A stretch of DNA of 64,000 bases from positions 97,121,689 through 97,185,688 of the forward strand of contig OY804578.1 of the NCBI GenBank assembly GCA_963680875.1, in the 5' to 3' direction. Origin of the DNA: Bathymodiolus brooksi. Lineage: Eukaryota; Mollusca; Bivalvia; Mytilida; Modiolidae. The first letter of the stretch is position 1. Each line of letters begins with the position of its first letter. The position numbers were made by a program, and so were the translations under genes. Positions 48,401-52,597 of the stretch are shown in pieces. The notes under the pieces were generated by a model that was not told where the DNA came from, ran no database searches, and was given only the letters and a program-made list of their open reading frames with translations.

Positions 48401-50491
48401 AATATGTTGTGTTCATTTAATATGAGCATGACCTAAAGAAAAAAGACTAAAGGACTAAGAATGATATACCAAACACGTCACAAAAACCATGTACTTTTCC
48501 TGTTTGCAGAAGCAATCAGTATTTAATGACGGAATATATCTTTAAACGGGACACTATACAATTGGTATTCAAATGTCTGTTTAAAAGGTAACCAGATACT
48601 GTAAAGAATTATCTATCTTGAGTAAAAATAATGTAAAATGTTGTCATCTCCTTAATATGTTACTTATGTGATGTAGGAGACAAACAAGAATAAAGCCATT
48701 TGTGTAGTATCTATGACTGAATGGAATACAGATAATGTACCGTCGTCTGGGACATGTATGTTAGATCTTCTGAACAATGTTTCGTCCTGGCGAGATGATC
48801 ATCCTGGTTCAGTTACGGTCGTTTGTCAGTAAGTCTGGTTATTTAGATAAATAAAATAATGTAAATATCGCATGTACCTTTTATAACATAAAACAAGTTT
48901 GAAGATGCCAGACTCCGTAAATCGAAGGACAGACAAGACAATGGCCAAAAGAAAAACAAAAGGACAAACAGTAAATTACAAAACACTACATAGAAAACTA
49001 TTGTTCGAAGAACAGGAATCTCTCTTTACGAAAAATAAAATGAAAGAAACAGCTACTAAAATAAATTTCAGGAGATTTGATTTTATTATGACAATTCCAC
49101 GGAGTATATTTTCTTTCATACTTTTTTTTTGCTTGCATTGGATAAGTGAGAATCAAGATCTTAATAATGTGTTTTGTTGTTCCACATCATCATGAATGTG
49201 TACACTTATCAAATACGTAATTTTACCAATAATTTATCCCACATTTTCCAATATATTTCACTATAAGTCAAGGATGAATGTTTCCACAAAAAAAATATAA
49301 TGGTTTTATATTTGTTCTTCGTCATTTTAAGATAAAATACATGAAAGTAGATAACAGAAAAATGGGGTGCGTCTTCATTTAAACAATTTTGTTGTAATAT
49401 TCTCTTTGTCTATTATTAACATATTGAAAACTAGTCACAATATGTTTTATCGTCTTTGTCTGTGTACATACTAAGTAGTTTGTAAATTACAAAATGAAAA
49501 AAACGGAAAAAAACGAAAACTAAATAGTTTCAAAGTAAATAGGAATATAGGACTACAGATTACAATAGAGACAACACATAGTCCTAAAACTGATTATTAA
49601 ACTATGCACAGTGTATCACGAAGTATGTCTTTTAGATTTGTGAAGCACTTTGTATCATATTATTTCTTTCTTTAAGAAATATTTCAAAAGGTTTTGACGG
49701 ACTTGCATTGGAATTTATGTTTATGTATATTTCATAAGAGAATCATTTGAGTTCTAAAAATGATCTACAGTGTTTGTTTAAACTATAGACTTAAAGGAAT
49801 GAATGATCAATTTATGGTCAGATATAAGTTTTTTAAGGGATGGATGTAAGAGAAGCGGTGTCTTTGTTGCCCTCAGTCTGGTTTTAGAGAAGATAGAAAT
49901 AGACGACGAAGTAGACATATTCCAGGTGGTGAGAACAATACAAATACGAAGACCGGAATTCTTTCCTAATTTTGTAAGTTTGTCAATTTCAACATACTTG
50001 CATAATTGATTATATTTTTAATATTTGTTTCTTTTTATTATCATTTTATATTGTCATTGTTTAATTATGTCTTGTTGTACTTGTCCTTGCAATTCGCATG
50101 TATCTTCATGTATGTACAAGGGAAGAACAGAATTACAATAAAAAAGAACAAAACAAAAAAAAAGATTATCAGCTAAGAAAAATCTAACTCTTAACACTGG
50201 TGGACATAATGTTCAGACATTTAGAAATGATCATATATACAATACATTTAATTGAAAATTCTACTGTGAACAATGTACAACTATTAATCAGATGTGTTTT
50301 ACAATGCCAAATTGGGTATATATTATAATATAGAAGTATTCTGCCTTTCGATTGTTTCTGCTAAAATATACGTTTATAACTAAAACACTAATCGTCCTTT
50401 TTTTCTACAGGATCAATATGAATACTGCTACCAGTGTACCAAAGAGCATTTAGAAGAAAAGTCCATTGATGAAATGCATAACAAACGTTAA
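376..50491 (+). CDS. Receptor-type protein tyrosine phosphatase, EGF-like ectodomain, tandem PTP domains (5' end outside window)
   Basis: Spliced gene of 22 recognisable exons: 376-468, 1816-1875, 7047-7187, 18692-18829, 19701-19806 (or alternative 19807-19933), 21946-22019, 31946-32175, 32779-32866, 34310-34377, 37238-37274, 38312-38409, 39344-39475, 40857-41002, 42105-42240, 42872-43021, 43575-43677, 45057-45130, 45389-45514, 47616-47726, 48677-48828, 49838-49973, 50411-50491. The exon lengths sum to 2480 nt and, with one base from the missing upstream exon, give 826 codons plus stop without a frame break. Order: acidic Ser/Thr stalk, two EGF-like units, one transmembrane helix, acidic juxtamembrane region, PTP D1 ([35 protein letters not shown]), PTP D2 (DYINAV, FWTMVYD, VVCQDGCKRSG). 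By family knowledge D1 is a cytoplasmic phosphotyrosine phosphatase and D2 is regulatory. Oddities: no AG before exon 14 and a weak donor after exon 16, so this copy could be a damaged allele or pseudogene. No start codon or promoter is visible; the N-terminus lies upstream. Confidence 0.88.
469..1815. other. Intron 1
   Basis: No exon seen. Holds a poly-T run near 550, a C/T run near 971-992, a direct duplication of about 105 bp (1431-1534 and 1576-1680), a hairpin (1661-1728) and a SINE-like tail near 1735-1790. Confidence 0.5.
1431..1680. repeat. Direct duplication, about 105 bp, with 3' hairpin
   Basis: Two copies starting ATCAATAAAATGTGCATCTA, at about 1428-1534 and 1575-1680, separated by a T-rich spacer. 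The second copy ends in CATTTTCCTAATACAATGTA (from about 1659), whose reverse complement lies at about 1706-1728, so a stable hairpin can form. Confidence 0.7.
1816..1875 (+). CDS. RPTP exon 2: short acidic stalk exon
   Basis: Flanked by TAATTTCAG and GTCGAG; 20 codons, phase 1 to phase 1. Encodes a charged Thr/Glu/Lys stretch ([12 protein letters not shown]) that continues into the Gly-Thr before the first EGF-like unit. Short symmetric exons of this sort can be skipped without a frameshift. Support is phase and composition only. Confidence 0.55.
1876..7046. other. Intron 2
   Basis: About 5.2 kb without an exon I can support. It contains a common invertebrate repeat with GGGACCGACCATTTAACTTG near 4340-4500, a (CGAAA)n tract at 4850-5008 and its inverted partner (TTTCG)n at 6868-7040. 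The segment near 6470-6840 resembles 16840-17330 (shared ACGATTGTCCATTTTT and GATGCTCG blocks). Short ORFs between 3129 and 3720 and at 6269-6523 show no recognisable domain. Confidence 0.5.
4838..5008. repeat. (CGAAA)n microsatellite, left arm of an inverted pair
   Basis: Degenerate CGAAA/CCGAACGAAA repeats preceded by GGTACCTGTAAAGTGCGAAA. The reverse complement of this block, including the GGTACC edge, is found at 6868-7054, where it forms the end of intron 2 and the first bases of exon 3. Confidence 0.85.
6868..7054. repeat. (TTTCG)n microsatellite at the exon 3 acceptor
   Basis: TTTCG/GATCGG repeats running into TTTCGTACTTTACAG|GTACC. The tract supplies the pyrimidine-rich stretch of the exon 3 acceptor. 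It is the inverted counterpart of 4838-5008. Confidence 0.85.
7047..7187 (+). CDS. RPTP exon 3: EGF-like unit 1
   Basis: Flanked by ACTTTACAG and GTAATG; 47 codons, phase 1 to phase 1. Eight cysteines with spacing C-x8-C-x3-C-x-C-x4-C-x6-C-x4-C-x8-C, starting [10 protein letters not shown] and ending EFC. This spacing is that of the EGF-like units of multiple-EGF/SREC-type proteins. It would lie in the extracellular part and stack with the next unit. A second possible AG at 7052-7053 would break the phase, so 7047 is preferred. Confidence 0.85.
7260..8207. mobile_element. Fold-back element with long inverted arms
   Basis: The left arm (about 7264-7446 plus 7617-7720) is nearly the reverse complement of the right arm (about 7920-8205): for example GACCCAATTATATCGTTACA near 7383 against TGTAACGATATAATTGGGTC near 8060. 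The left arm is interrupted at about 7449-7616 by a small element; the right arm lacks it. No coding capacity seen. Confidence 0.8.
7449..7616. mobile_element. Small MITE inserted in the left fold-back arm
   Basis: Begins CCAGGGGCGGCC and ends CCTGGATACACCCCTG. It is a reverse-oriented relative of the MITE at 8473-8666. The uninterrupted right arm of the fold-back element serves as the empty site. Confidence 0.7.
8473..8666. mobile_element. MITE with CAGGGGCGGATCCAGG termini
   Basis: Terminal inverted repeats CAGGGGCGGATCCAGG and CCTGGATCCGCCCCTG, flanked by CAACC on each side, a candidate 5 bp target duplication. About 190 bp, non-coding, GC-rich at the right end. Confidence 0.8.
9393..9424. 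repeat. (AATAC)n microsatellite
   Basis: Several perfect AATAC units followed by TATATTTTATTCC; probably the tail of an unclassified retroposon. Confidence 0.75.
9840..10855. mobile_element. Fold-back element with repetitive inverted arms
   Basis: The left arm at about 9842-9970 is built of repeats of ATCTAAAATCTAAAAGATTTG with GAAAAAGTAGGA. The right arm at about 10738-10848 is the reverse complement (CAAATCTTTTAGATTTTAGA). The inner part of about 760 bp carries only short ORFs (10065-10340 plus, 10394-10579 minus) without recognisable domains. Confidence 0.7.
11924..14132. mobile_element. Composite element: two 470-bp TIR repeats around 1.27 kb
   Basis: Near-identical direct repeats at 11924-12394 and 13662-14132. 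Each begins AGGAGTAATACCACTAAA and ends TTTAGTGGCAATACACCT, so each repeat has its own short terminal inverted repeats. The flanks join as TTTCAACTAT and ATGCATACAA, and an uninterrupted version TTTCAACTATGCATACAA exists near 17865-17883, giving a 2-bp (AT or TA) target duplication for the whole unit. The inner 1.27 kb has no ORF of note. It may be an LTR-like derivative or a tandem MITE. Confidence 0.7.
16102..16549. mobile_element. Third copy of the AGGTGTAATACCACTAAA repeat
   Basis: Starts AGGTGTAATACCACTAAA and follows the same sequence as the repeats at 11924 and 13662 with a few small deletions, ending near GGTAATACACATA. It stands alone, without the inner 1.27 kb. Confidence 0.75.
16590..16660. 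repeat. Hairpin with 30-bp arms
   Basis: CCATTCTCTATCCAGAGTTG near 16581 and its reverse complement CAACTCTGGATAGAGAATGG near 16635 flank a short loop; the arms continue into TCGTTCCTG / CAGGAACGA. Confidence 0.75.
17330..18160. repeat. Second copy of the repeat that hosts the 11924 insertion
   Basis: Matches 9730-9840, 11830-11923 and 14133-14385 in order (GATATATGGACCTATAATTT; AGAAATGAAACTCTGTTTAA; AATGGGCTAGAACA; GCATACAACATTTT; GTACGAAACG; CATGTATTGGTTTCCGG). It carries its own insertion at about 17430-17712, which is repeated at 18165-18440. Confidence 0.65.
18692..18829 (+). CDS. RPTP exon 4: EGF-like unit 2
   Basis: Flanked by TATCATTCAG and GTTAAT; 46 codons, phase 1 to phase 1. Eight cysteines, C-x8-C-x3-C-x2-C-x4-C-x6-C-x3-C-x8-C, with [10 protein letters not shown] at the start and GYNGHQC at the end, the same layout as exon 3. 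The exon joins in frame to the transmembrane exon. The donor GTTAAT is weaker than the consensus. Confidence 0.85.
18830..19700. other. Intron 4 with a SINE insertion
   Basis: No exon seen. The only clear element is the minus-strand tRNA-derived SINE at 19283-19540 with its target duplication. Confidence 0.6.
19283..19540 (-). mobile_element. tRNA-derived SINE, intact with target duplication
   Basis: Read on the minus strand it starts with GGGACCCGGGTGGCTC, has an A-box-like GTGGCTCAATAAG and a B-box-like GGGTTCGCGCCCG, and ends with the GTGGCGTTAAAACAC tail plus an AAATC repeat. A perfect 12-bp direct repeat, ATAAACAATAGA, lies at 19271-19282 and 19541-19552. This marks a retroposed SINE transcribed by Pol III in its source copy; tails of the same family occur elsewhere in the window. 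Confidence 0.85.
19701..19806 (+). CDS. RPTP exon 5a: transmembrane exon
   Basis: Preceded by TTTGTATAAAAG and followed by the strong donor GTAAGA; enters in phase 1 and leaves in phase 2. Encodes a short Pro/Arg/Ser segment, then a Gly-rich hydrophobic run of about 24 residues ([18 protein letters not shown] then ILVFFI) ending in Arg, a typical single-pass helix with stop-transfer. The downstream 127 bp is a tandem duplicate (exon 5b). Confidence 0.85.
19807..19933 (+). CDS. RPTP exon 5b: duplicated alternative transmembrane exon
   Basis: Tandem duplicate of the preceding 127 bp. If the CAG at 19804-19806 is used as acceptor, the exon is 127 nt, enters in phase 1 and leaves in phase 2 like exon 5a, and is open throughout; the donor is GTTAAA. 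A second acceptor (TAG, 19816-19818) gives a 115-nt version, also in frame. It encodes a Pro-rich linker and a hydrophobic run ([18 protein letters not shown]) with a Gln in the membrane segment. Reading straight through 5a into 5b meets a TAA at once, so both cannot be kept as one exon. Whether 5b is used is unknown. Confidence 0.5.
19934..21945. other. Intron 5
   Basis: About 2 kb without a supported exon. It contains a possible TIR element at 20594-21410. ORFs at 19934-20201 (read-through of exon 5b), 20328-20609 and 20575-20766 have no recognisable domain. Confidence 0.5.
20594..21410. mobile_element. Possible TIR element
   Basis: Bounded by CAGAGCTCCAGATAA and its inverse TTATCTGGAGCTCTG about 815 bp apart. 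The ends also share GCGTATTTGCG-type blocks in opposite orientation. No transposase seen and no clear target duplication. Confidence 0.5.
21946..22019 (+). CDS. RPTP exon 6: juxtamembrane
   Basis: Flanked by TTGTTTCTAG and GTAAGT; phase 2 in, phase 1 out, 24 full codons. Basic segment just inside the membrane ([13 protein letters not shown]), then [11 protein letters not shown], containing a Tyr that could be phosphorylated. Phase match joins it to the transmembrane exon and to exon 7. Confidence 0.8.
22340..22424. repeat. Minisatellite unit, left of the DIRS insertion
   Basis: ACTACTCACATTTGAAACAT followed by GTATTACTCACAATGCAGAA; the same unit makes up 31335-31830. Suggests one array split by about 9 kb of inserted DNA. 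Confidence 0.65.
24766..25110 (+). pseudogene. Crypton-like tyrosine recombinase fragment
   Basis: A frame from about 24941 encodes [17 protein letters not shown] followed by TLSEE. This is the Gly-His ... Tyr end of a tyrosine recombinase of the Crypton/DUF3504 type (also seen in domesticated ZMYM2-like proteins): the His and the nucleophile Tyr are visible, upstream Arg boxes are not. The preceding Lys-rich frame 24766-24978 may belong to it after a frameshift. It lies on the strand opposite to the DIRS recombinase, so it is a different element. Family assignment is from memory of the motif. Confidence 0.5.
25467..25727. repeat. Long palindrome with arms of about 90 bp
   Basis: The left arm starts GGTCATACTTAAATACGCCT and includes GCAGTAGTAACCAGG; the right arm is its reverse complement ending TATTTAAGTATGACC. 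The arms are separated by about 75 bp of AT-rich DNA. A variant with a shortened right arm is at 60811-60990. Confidence 0.85.
26156..26604. repeat. 449-bp direct repeat, left of the LINE
   Basis: Matches 28634-29080 with only about ten differences. It encodes part of the DIRS recombinase on the minus strand ([18 protein letters not shown]). Confidence 0.9.
26605..28633 (+). mobile_element. 5'-truncated LINE (L1/Tx1-like) inside the DIRS recombinase
   Basis: Starts within the reverse transcriptase just before LADDTTLF (about 26646) and continues through a thumb-like region (26742-27458, motifs [42 protein letters not shown]). After a broken stretch (27459-27763) comes a zinc-knuckle end (27764-28303, [19 protein letters not shown], the zf-RVT pattern). 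The stop is at 28301-28303, followed by a TATG/TGTATA microsatellite and about 250 bp of 3' sequence without a poly-A. Decayed: stops and at least one frameshift at 27460-27760. Confidence 0.78.
28634..29080. repeat. 447-bp direct repeat, right of the LINE
   Basis: Second copy of 26156-26604. Its right side continues smoothly into the N-terminal recombinase half ([16 protein letters not shown]), while the left copy continues smoothly into the C-terminal half with GDWRSDAY at 26102-26125. Confidence 0.9.
29140..29364 (-). pseudogene. DIRS tyrosine recombinase, N-terminal part
   Basis: Encodes a SAM-like core-binding segment ([20 protein letters not shown], then [20 protein letters not shown]). 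It continues past a stop into 29137-28634 and, across the LINE, into 26604-25997, where [14 protein letters not shown] and GDWRSDAY (with the predicted nucleophile Tyr) occur. Belongs to the DIRS element. Confidence 0.75.
29381..30700 (-). pseudogene. DIRS reverse transcriptase / RNase H
   Basis: On the minus strand: [41 protein letters not shown] (catalytic Asp pair at 30308-30322), [39 protein letters not shown], then the RNase H end ([29 protein letters not shown]). Several stops and shifts split the frame. Confidence 0.8.
30708..31340 (-). pseudogene. DIRS gag-like ORF
   Basis: A 180-codon open frame (31250 to 30708) with [16 protein letters not shown] and [20 protein letters not shown]. 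Upstream it continues past one stop into a Ser/Asp-rich N-terminus. Position before the reverse transcriptase and the LYEW motif suit the DIRS gag. The frame closes in a region overlapped by a second minus-strand frame (30943 to 30686), suggesting a frameshift. Confidence 0.6.
31335..31830. repeat. Minisatellite, units of about 50-60 bp
   Basis: Repeats of the form TTTGAAATATGCATTACTCA followed by CTACGCAGAAACACTACTC, about nine diverged copies. The array ends about 115 bp before exon 7. One unit of the same array is at 22340-22424. Confidence 0.85.
31946..32175 (+). CDS. RPTP exon 7: acidic juxtamembrane and start of PTP D1
   Basis: Flanked by AAATGTAG and GTAAGT; phase 1 in, phase 0 out, 76 full codons. 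An Asp/Glu/Ser-rich stretch ([15 protein letters not shown]) precedes a helix-like segment ([20 protein letters not shown]) that matches the N-terminal helix of receptor PTP D1 domains. The open frame runs past the donor to 32283 only by read-through. Confidence 0.85.
32176..32778. other. Intron 7
   Basis: Nothing coding. 32230-32400 resembles a common repeat (ACAAACAATGATCTAC, CACGAACCCCACTTAAAA) also seen at 39225-39340, 44600-44715, 48430-48495 and 48900-48995. Confidence 0.5.
32779..32866 (+). CDS. RPTP exon 8: PTP D1, KNR(Y/F) motif
   Basis: Flanked by ATGTTTGTAG and GTAAGA; phase 0 in, phase 1 out. Encodes [18 protein letters not shown] and then [11 protein letters not shown], the KNRY-like motif found near the start of receptor PTP domains. 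Confidence 0.88.
32867..34309. other. Intron 8
   Basis: No exon or classified element. A 60-codon minus-strand ORF (33975-33793) is basic ([18 protein letters not shown]) but shows no domain I know. Confidence 0.5.
34310..34377 (+). CDS. RPTP exon 9: PTP D1, DHSRV and DYINAN
   Basis: Flanked by ATTGTAATAG and GTGAGT; phase 1 in, phase 0 out. Encodes [20 protein letters not shown] then NID. DHSRV and DYINAN are conserved phosphotyrosine-loop region motifs of active PTP domains. Confidence 0.92.
34815..36190. repeat. Tandem array, period about 150 bp, eight copies
   Basis: Each unit contains GCCAAATGAACTGAAACTTG, GGTAGGAAGCATCTATGGAA and TTAACAAACATGGCCGCCAC. The TTAACAAACATGGC anchor starts near 34936, 35089, 35320, 35476, 35629, 35743, 35891 and 36047. 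Units diverge and carry indels (one gap of 231, one of 114). Confidence 0.88.
36541..36745. repeat. Two-copy tandem duplication, about 105 bp
   Basis: GTCTGACAGCTGGGTATCTA through CAGGCAAAAACATTATATGC occurs twice with a few differences. Confidence 0.85.
37238..37274 (+). CDS. RPTP exon 10: PTP D1 micro-exon
   Basis: Flanked by CTTTATCAG and GTAAAA; 37 nt, phase 0 in, phase 1 out. Encodes [12 protein letters not shown] and joins to GP of exon 11, giving the conserved (F/Y)IATQGP-type motif as YVATQGP. Confidence 0.9.
37275..38311. other. Intron 10
   Basis: No exon or classified repeat seen; a G-run near 37745-37752. Confidence 0.45.
38312..38409 (+). CDS. RPTP exon 11: PTP D1, FW..(V/I)W motif
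   Basis: Flanked by CTCCATCAG and GTAACA; phase 1 in, phase 0 out. Encodes [20 protein letters not shown] then [13 protein letters not shown], matching the D1 core (DFW.M(V/I)W and IVM.T.L.E). Confidence 0.93.
38410..39343. other. Intron 11
   Basis: Holds the left arm of a 236-bp inverted repeat (38493-38728) and, near its end (39225-39340), a common interspersed repeat. No missed exon found. Confidence 0.6.
38493..38728. repeat. Inverted repeat, left arm (partner 41230-41466)
   Basis: AGGGTAATAACAAAATTACC through GGTTCCGGTTGTCAC is the reverse complement, with about 10 percent mismatch, of 41230-41466. Between the arms lie exons 12 and 13. Confidence 0.88.
39344..39475 (+). CDS. RPTP exon 12: PTP D1, KC..YWP segment
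   Basis: Flanked by CATTAAATAG and GTAATA; 44 codons, phase 0 to phase 0. Encodes [20 protein letters not shown], matching the conserved KC.(Q/K)YWP strand, then a diverged segment ending [10 protein letters not shown]. It has no start codon and sits in repeats, so it is easily missed; without it D1 would lack about 44 residues. The acceptor has no strong pyrimidine tract. Confidence 0.87.
39476..40856. other. Intron 12
   Basis: Mainly the tandem-repeat element 39542-40447; the rest shows nothing recognised. Confidence 0.6.
39542..40447. repeat. Element with ATACCCCCGCTC ends and five 170-bp tandem units
   Basis: Starts TATACCCCCGCTCCCCAAAG and ends CAAAGAGCGGGGGTAT, so the termini are inverted. 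Inside are five units of 168-174 bp with the anchor TTGATGGCAGAAATCTGATA near 39652, 39821, 39995, 40163 and 40331; each carries CATATCGTGGGAAGCG and CCTACTTCCTGTTTGCC. ORFs on both strands over this area are repeat by-products. Confidence 0.85.
40857..41002 (+). CDS. RPTP exon 13: PTP D1, WPD loop and start of the catalytic loop
   Basis: Flanked by CATTTTCAG and GTAACT; phase 0 in, phase 2 out. Encodes [19 protein letters not shown], with the general-acid Asp of WPD, and ends GPLTVHC plus AG, that is, the nucleophilic Cys and two bases of the following Ser codon. Confidence 0.95.
41003..42104. other. Intron 13, no AG at its 3' end
   Basis: Holds the right arm of the inverted repeat (41230-41466). 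The expected 3' end, set by the next exon and by phase, is 42104, but the last two bases are AT (ACCGTATATAT|TGCTGG). A branch-like TTACTTAC lies just upstream. Confidence 0.7.
41230..41466. repeat. Inverted repeat, right arm (partner 38493-38728)
   Basis: AAATACTGTTACAGTGACAG through GGTAATTTTGTTATTACC; reverse complement of 38493-38728. Confidence 0.88.
42105..42240 (+). CDS. RPTP exon 14: PTP D1 catalytic loop, acceptor damaged
   Basis: Donor GTAAGT at 42241; phase 2 in, phase 0 out. Starting at 42105 completes the Ser codon and gives HC-S-AGIGRTG, the CX5R loop, then [20 protein letters not shown] and [14 protein letters not shown]. The bases before it are AT, not AG. The nearest upstream AG in frame (42043-42044) would add 20 mainly hydrophobic codons between the catalytic Cys and AGIGRTG, which should destroy the loop. 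So either the splice is non-canonical, the sequence has an error, or this allele is broken. Confidence 0.8.
42241..42871. other. Intron 14
   Basis: Nothing recognised; the open frame of exon 14 runs on to 42381 by read-through only. Confidence 0.5.
42872..43021 (+). CDS. RPTP exon 15: end of D1 and linker to D2
   Basis: Flanked by TTATTTGCAG and GTACAA; 50 codons, phase 0 to phase 0. [14 protein letters not shown] completes the Q-loop (QTK-DQY) and last helix of D1. The rest ([19 protein letters not shown]) is the linker and first helix of D2. Confidence 0.92.
43022..43574. other. Intron 15
   Basis: Nothing recognised apart from a T/G-rich run at 43380-43445. Confidence 0.5.
43575..43677 (+). 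CDS. RPTP exon 16: PTP D2 start
   Basis: Acceptor TTTATTTGCAG; phase 0 in. Encodes [20 protein letters not shown] then [10 protein letters not shown], the counterpart of the D2 KNR..(I/Y)P region. The strong-looking donor GTACGT at 43674 would end in phase 0 and cause an early stop in exon 17. Donor GTCCTG at 43678 ends in phase 1 and keeps the frame, giving [13 protein letters not shown], which resembles the IYPV..YRP(Y/F)L pattern of D2 domains. The end is therefore chosen by frame, not by donor strength. Confidence 0.75.
43678..45056. other. Intron 16
   Basis: No exon seen. 44600-44715 is a copy of the interspersed repeat with GACAAACAATGATCTACC and ACACGAACTCCACTAAAA. Confidence 0.55.
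45057..45130 (+). CDS. RPTP exon 17: PTP D2, DYINAV
   Basis: Flanked by TTATTCGTAG and GTAAGT; phase 1 in, phase 0 out. Encodes [20 protein letters not shown] then VIIP. Confidence 0.88.
45389..45514 (+). CDS. RPTP exon 18: PTP D2, TTQYPL..T..DFW
   Basis: Flanked by TTAATTGTCAG and GTTTGT; 42 codons, phase 0 to phase 0. Encodes [20 protein letters not shown] then [18 protein letters not shown], the D2 form of the ATQGP..DFW core. Confidence 0.9.
45697..46932 (+). mobile_element. 5'-truncated CR1/Jockey-type LINE, 3' end only
   Basis: Starts at CCCCTTTATTAAAGAAGAGA, which corresponds to 63738 onward in the longer copy at the window end; the overlap is about 96 percent identical. The C-terminal frame (46043-46348) includes [18 protein letters not shown] and a Cys/His pattern. 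The 3' part ends GAATAAAATATGTTT. Same strand as the host gene. Confidence 0.82.
46790..47219. repeat. Direct repeat of a LINE 3' end, 145 bp
   Basis: ATGAAATTCTATATTGTG through GAATAAAATATGTTTAA occurs at about 46790-46935 and 47073-47219. Confidence 0.85.
47616..47726 (+). CDS. RPTP exon 19: PTP D2, VPLWPN
   Basis: Flanked by CATTATTTCAG and GTATGT; 37 codons, phase 0 to phase 0. Encodes [19 protein letters not shown] and then a Ser/Thr-rich strand; corresponds to the YWP region of D2. Confidence 0.88.
47727..48676. other. Intron 19
   Basis: No exon seen. A fragment of the interspersed repeat (AATGATATACCAAACACG) is at 48430-48495. Confidence 0.5.
48677..48828 (+). CDS. RPTP exon 20: PTP D2, degenerate WPD region
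   Basis: Flanked by GTGATGTAG and GTAAGT; phase 0 in, phase 2 out. Encodes [19 protein letters not shown] then a Trp-Arg-Asp-Asp-rich turn, ending VTVVC. Where an active domain has WPDxGVP this one reads WNTDNVP, so the general acid is shifted or lost; the His before the loop Cys is Val. Confidence 0.9.
48829..49837. other. Intron 20
   Basis: No exon seen. The interspersed repeat (GTAAATCGAAGGACAGACAA, ATGGCCAAAAG) is at 48910-48995. Confidence 0.5.
49838..49973 (+). CDS. RPTP exon 21: PTP D2 pseudo-catalytic loop
   Basis: Flanked by GTTTTTTAAG and GTAAGT; phase 2 in, phase 0 out. Together with exon 20 it gives [13 protein letters not shown]: Cys and Arg of CX5R are kept but the HCSAGxGR core is not. 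Then [20 protein letters not shown] and [10 protein letters not shown], the last D2 helices. Confidence 0.9.
50411..50491 (+). CDS. RPTP exon 22: C-terminus and stop
   Basis: Acceptor TTTTTCTACAG; 26 codons and TAA at 50489-50491. [16 protein letters not shown] is the D2 Q-loop and final helix; the tail SIDEMHNKR is short. Confidence 0.92.
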   Translation, partial: DQYEYCYQCTKEHLEEKSIDEMHNKR

Positions 50492-52074
50492 CAGTTGATC
50501 TCAAATGAAATATGACGAACATATTTAAACTATATATTTGGATATTCTTCTATATAAATAACATCCAACTACTCTATGATCACCACGTCACTTGTGGTTA
50601 AATGTGTTGCACTGGTATTGGGGGAAATGGACGTGGTCAGTACATTGGGCCGCAAACAACCACCCCTAGGAAATTATTATTCATTAGACTCTGATGTTGT
50701 TTACAAGCATTACATTCCCAAAGTACAAAACACTAATACAATTTAGTTGTAATGGTGAATTGTGTAATAACATTGCTAATGGTCGAGTTTATCGGATGAG
50801 GTGGACCTCACTGTCTGAAAACAAGGTCATGTTTCTACCATTTGTGGTTCCCTCGAGAACACTATGCACACCATGTCTTCATTAAATATTAGAAAGTATA
50901 TCACAACGCTTAGTATATCTTGTACAATAGTTCTTTGTGATAACAAATGTAATATTCTGCCATCCATATATTTGATATTATGTTAATATATTTGTGATGA
51001 TTCTTAATATGTAATCAAGACTTACTGCATTTAATATACTTCGATATTATACATCAACTAAAGCTATTTGTGGGATACGATACAATCCATGGATGGGATC
51101 GTTAATTACTGGACCATGGCACAATAAGTTGATATCAGCATTGACTGGACACTCTCTAATGTTATTACAATTATATATATACACAAAGAAAAAAGTTAAG
51201 AACCCCCATGTTTTTTTGAAATGACAAATGATACGACAAGTATCACGAGATTACTGACCAGATAATCTCAAGAACGCAATGGTGACCTGTTAGGGCATTG
51301 CATTGGCGGTAAGAAACCACAAAAAAGTCAAGAAAAATGTTAATTTAATGAATATTTAATCACAATATCACAAGGCCAGTTTTTGCAGTAAAACATGTCC
51401 ATTTTAAGTATTGACCTTCACAGTTCAAAAAGCACGATAAGATTGTCATTTCACTTTCAAAACGTCACTTATGAATCACATGACCAAATCTATTGTTCAA
51501 AGTTCAATACTGGGTGTAACCCCCACGTGCTTGGATGACGGCCTCAACCCTGCGTATCATCCCTCAAGTTAGACGTCGGATGTCCTGTTGTTATAGCTGC
51601 TGCCATTCCCCATGCAATGCTGCTTCCAACTGACGAATGTTTTGCACAGGAGGTTCCCGACCATGTATACGACGGCCTAACATGTCCCAAATATGCTCTA
51701 TGGGATTCAAATCATGGCTGGCAAAGGAGCAGAAGTCACGGCCAGTCGATATTAGACATAATTGTCACACCTGTGTGAGCACATCTTTTTAATGGAACAT
51801 TGTTCTTGCTATAATCAATATAAATATTAGAATCTAAATTTAGTGTAACTTATTATGTTTTAATATATCAGGGGGTGCTTAACTTTTTTCTTTGTGTATA
51901 TATTGTGTCAAACTGTCGCTTAATTTGTAATGTTAATATTTATATTTTTGATGTTTTTTTTAATCATTTTTAATAAAAAAAAACTTTAAAAAAAAAACTT
52001 TATGATGTTCCTAGTCGCTTAAACTGTATTCTAATCATGAAAATGAACAAACTGATAGTTGTAATAATAAACAG
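50492..52074. other. 3' UTR and downstream flank
   Basis: Presumed 3' UTR begins at 50492; no clear AATAAA with a downstream element could be assigned before the Tc1-like element at 51174-51903. ORF 50694-50885 has no recognisable domain. Confidence 0.5.
51174..51903 (-). mobile_element. Tc1/mariner-like element, internally deleted
   Basis: Terminal inverted repeats TATATACACAAAGAAAAAAG at the left and its inverse CTTTTTTCTTTGTGTATATA-like at the right (to 51903), bordered by TA-rich DNA. The minus strand (about 51720 to 51505) encodes HDLNPIEHIWDMLGRRIHGR and RQLEAALHGEWQQL, then RRVEAVIQARGGYTQY, the C-terminal part of a Tc1-like transposase. Two in-frame stops and only 730 bp overall, so it is inactive. 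Confidence 0.88.
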
Positions 52075-52597
52075 TGTTGGGAGTATCTCATAAAGCCAAT
52101 CATTTCGGGTTAAATGGATCTGTTCGAATGATGAAAGCTCACAGAAACGTCTCGATGAACTTCTTGACCATTTGAAAAACAGGGGATATAGTCATAAGAA
52201 CATTGAACAGGGTTTGTCTACTTCGAAGGCGATCAGTATAGATCAACTTGCAGAATATAAAGTTAGACAATCAATAGAAAGGCAACGTTTGTGCATTCAT
52301 ATTATCCTAACTTCAGTGGTCTCTTACACATAATCCGTGTACAATTGAAGCACATCCTCATCTTTCCAAACTATTTCCCGAGTCTCCGTTAATGACTTTC
52401 AGACTACCGACAAAATTGAAATAATGAGAGCTGCGGTTATATCAAAGCCCAACATCCCACATCTGGGCATTGTAAAGGTTGTGGTAACCAACGTAAGAAA
52501 TATCGCCAGATACAAGATACACATAAATTAAAAAGCAACCACACTAGCAAGATATGCGACTTGTCTTTCAAAGCTGTCAACATTGCATATATTCTAC

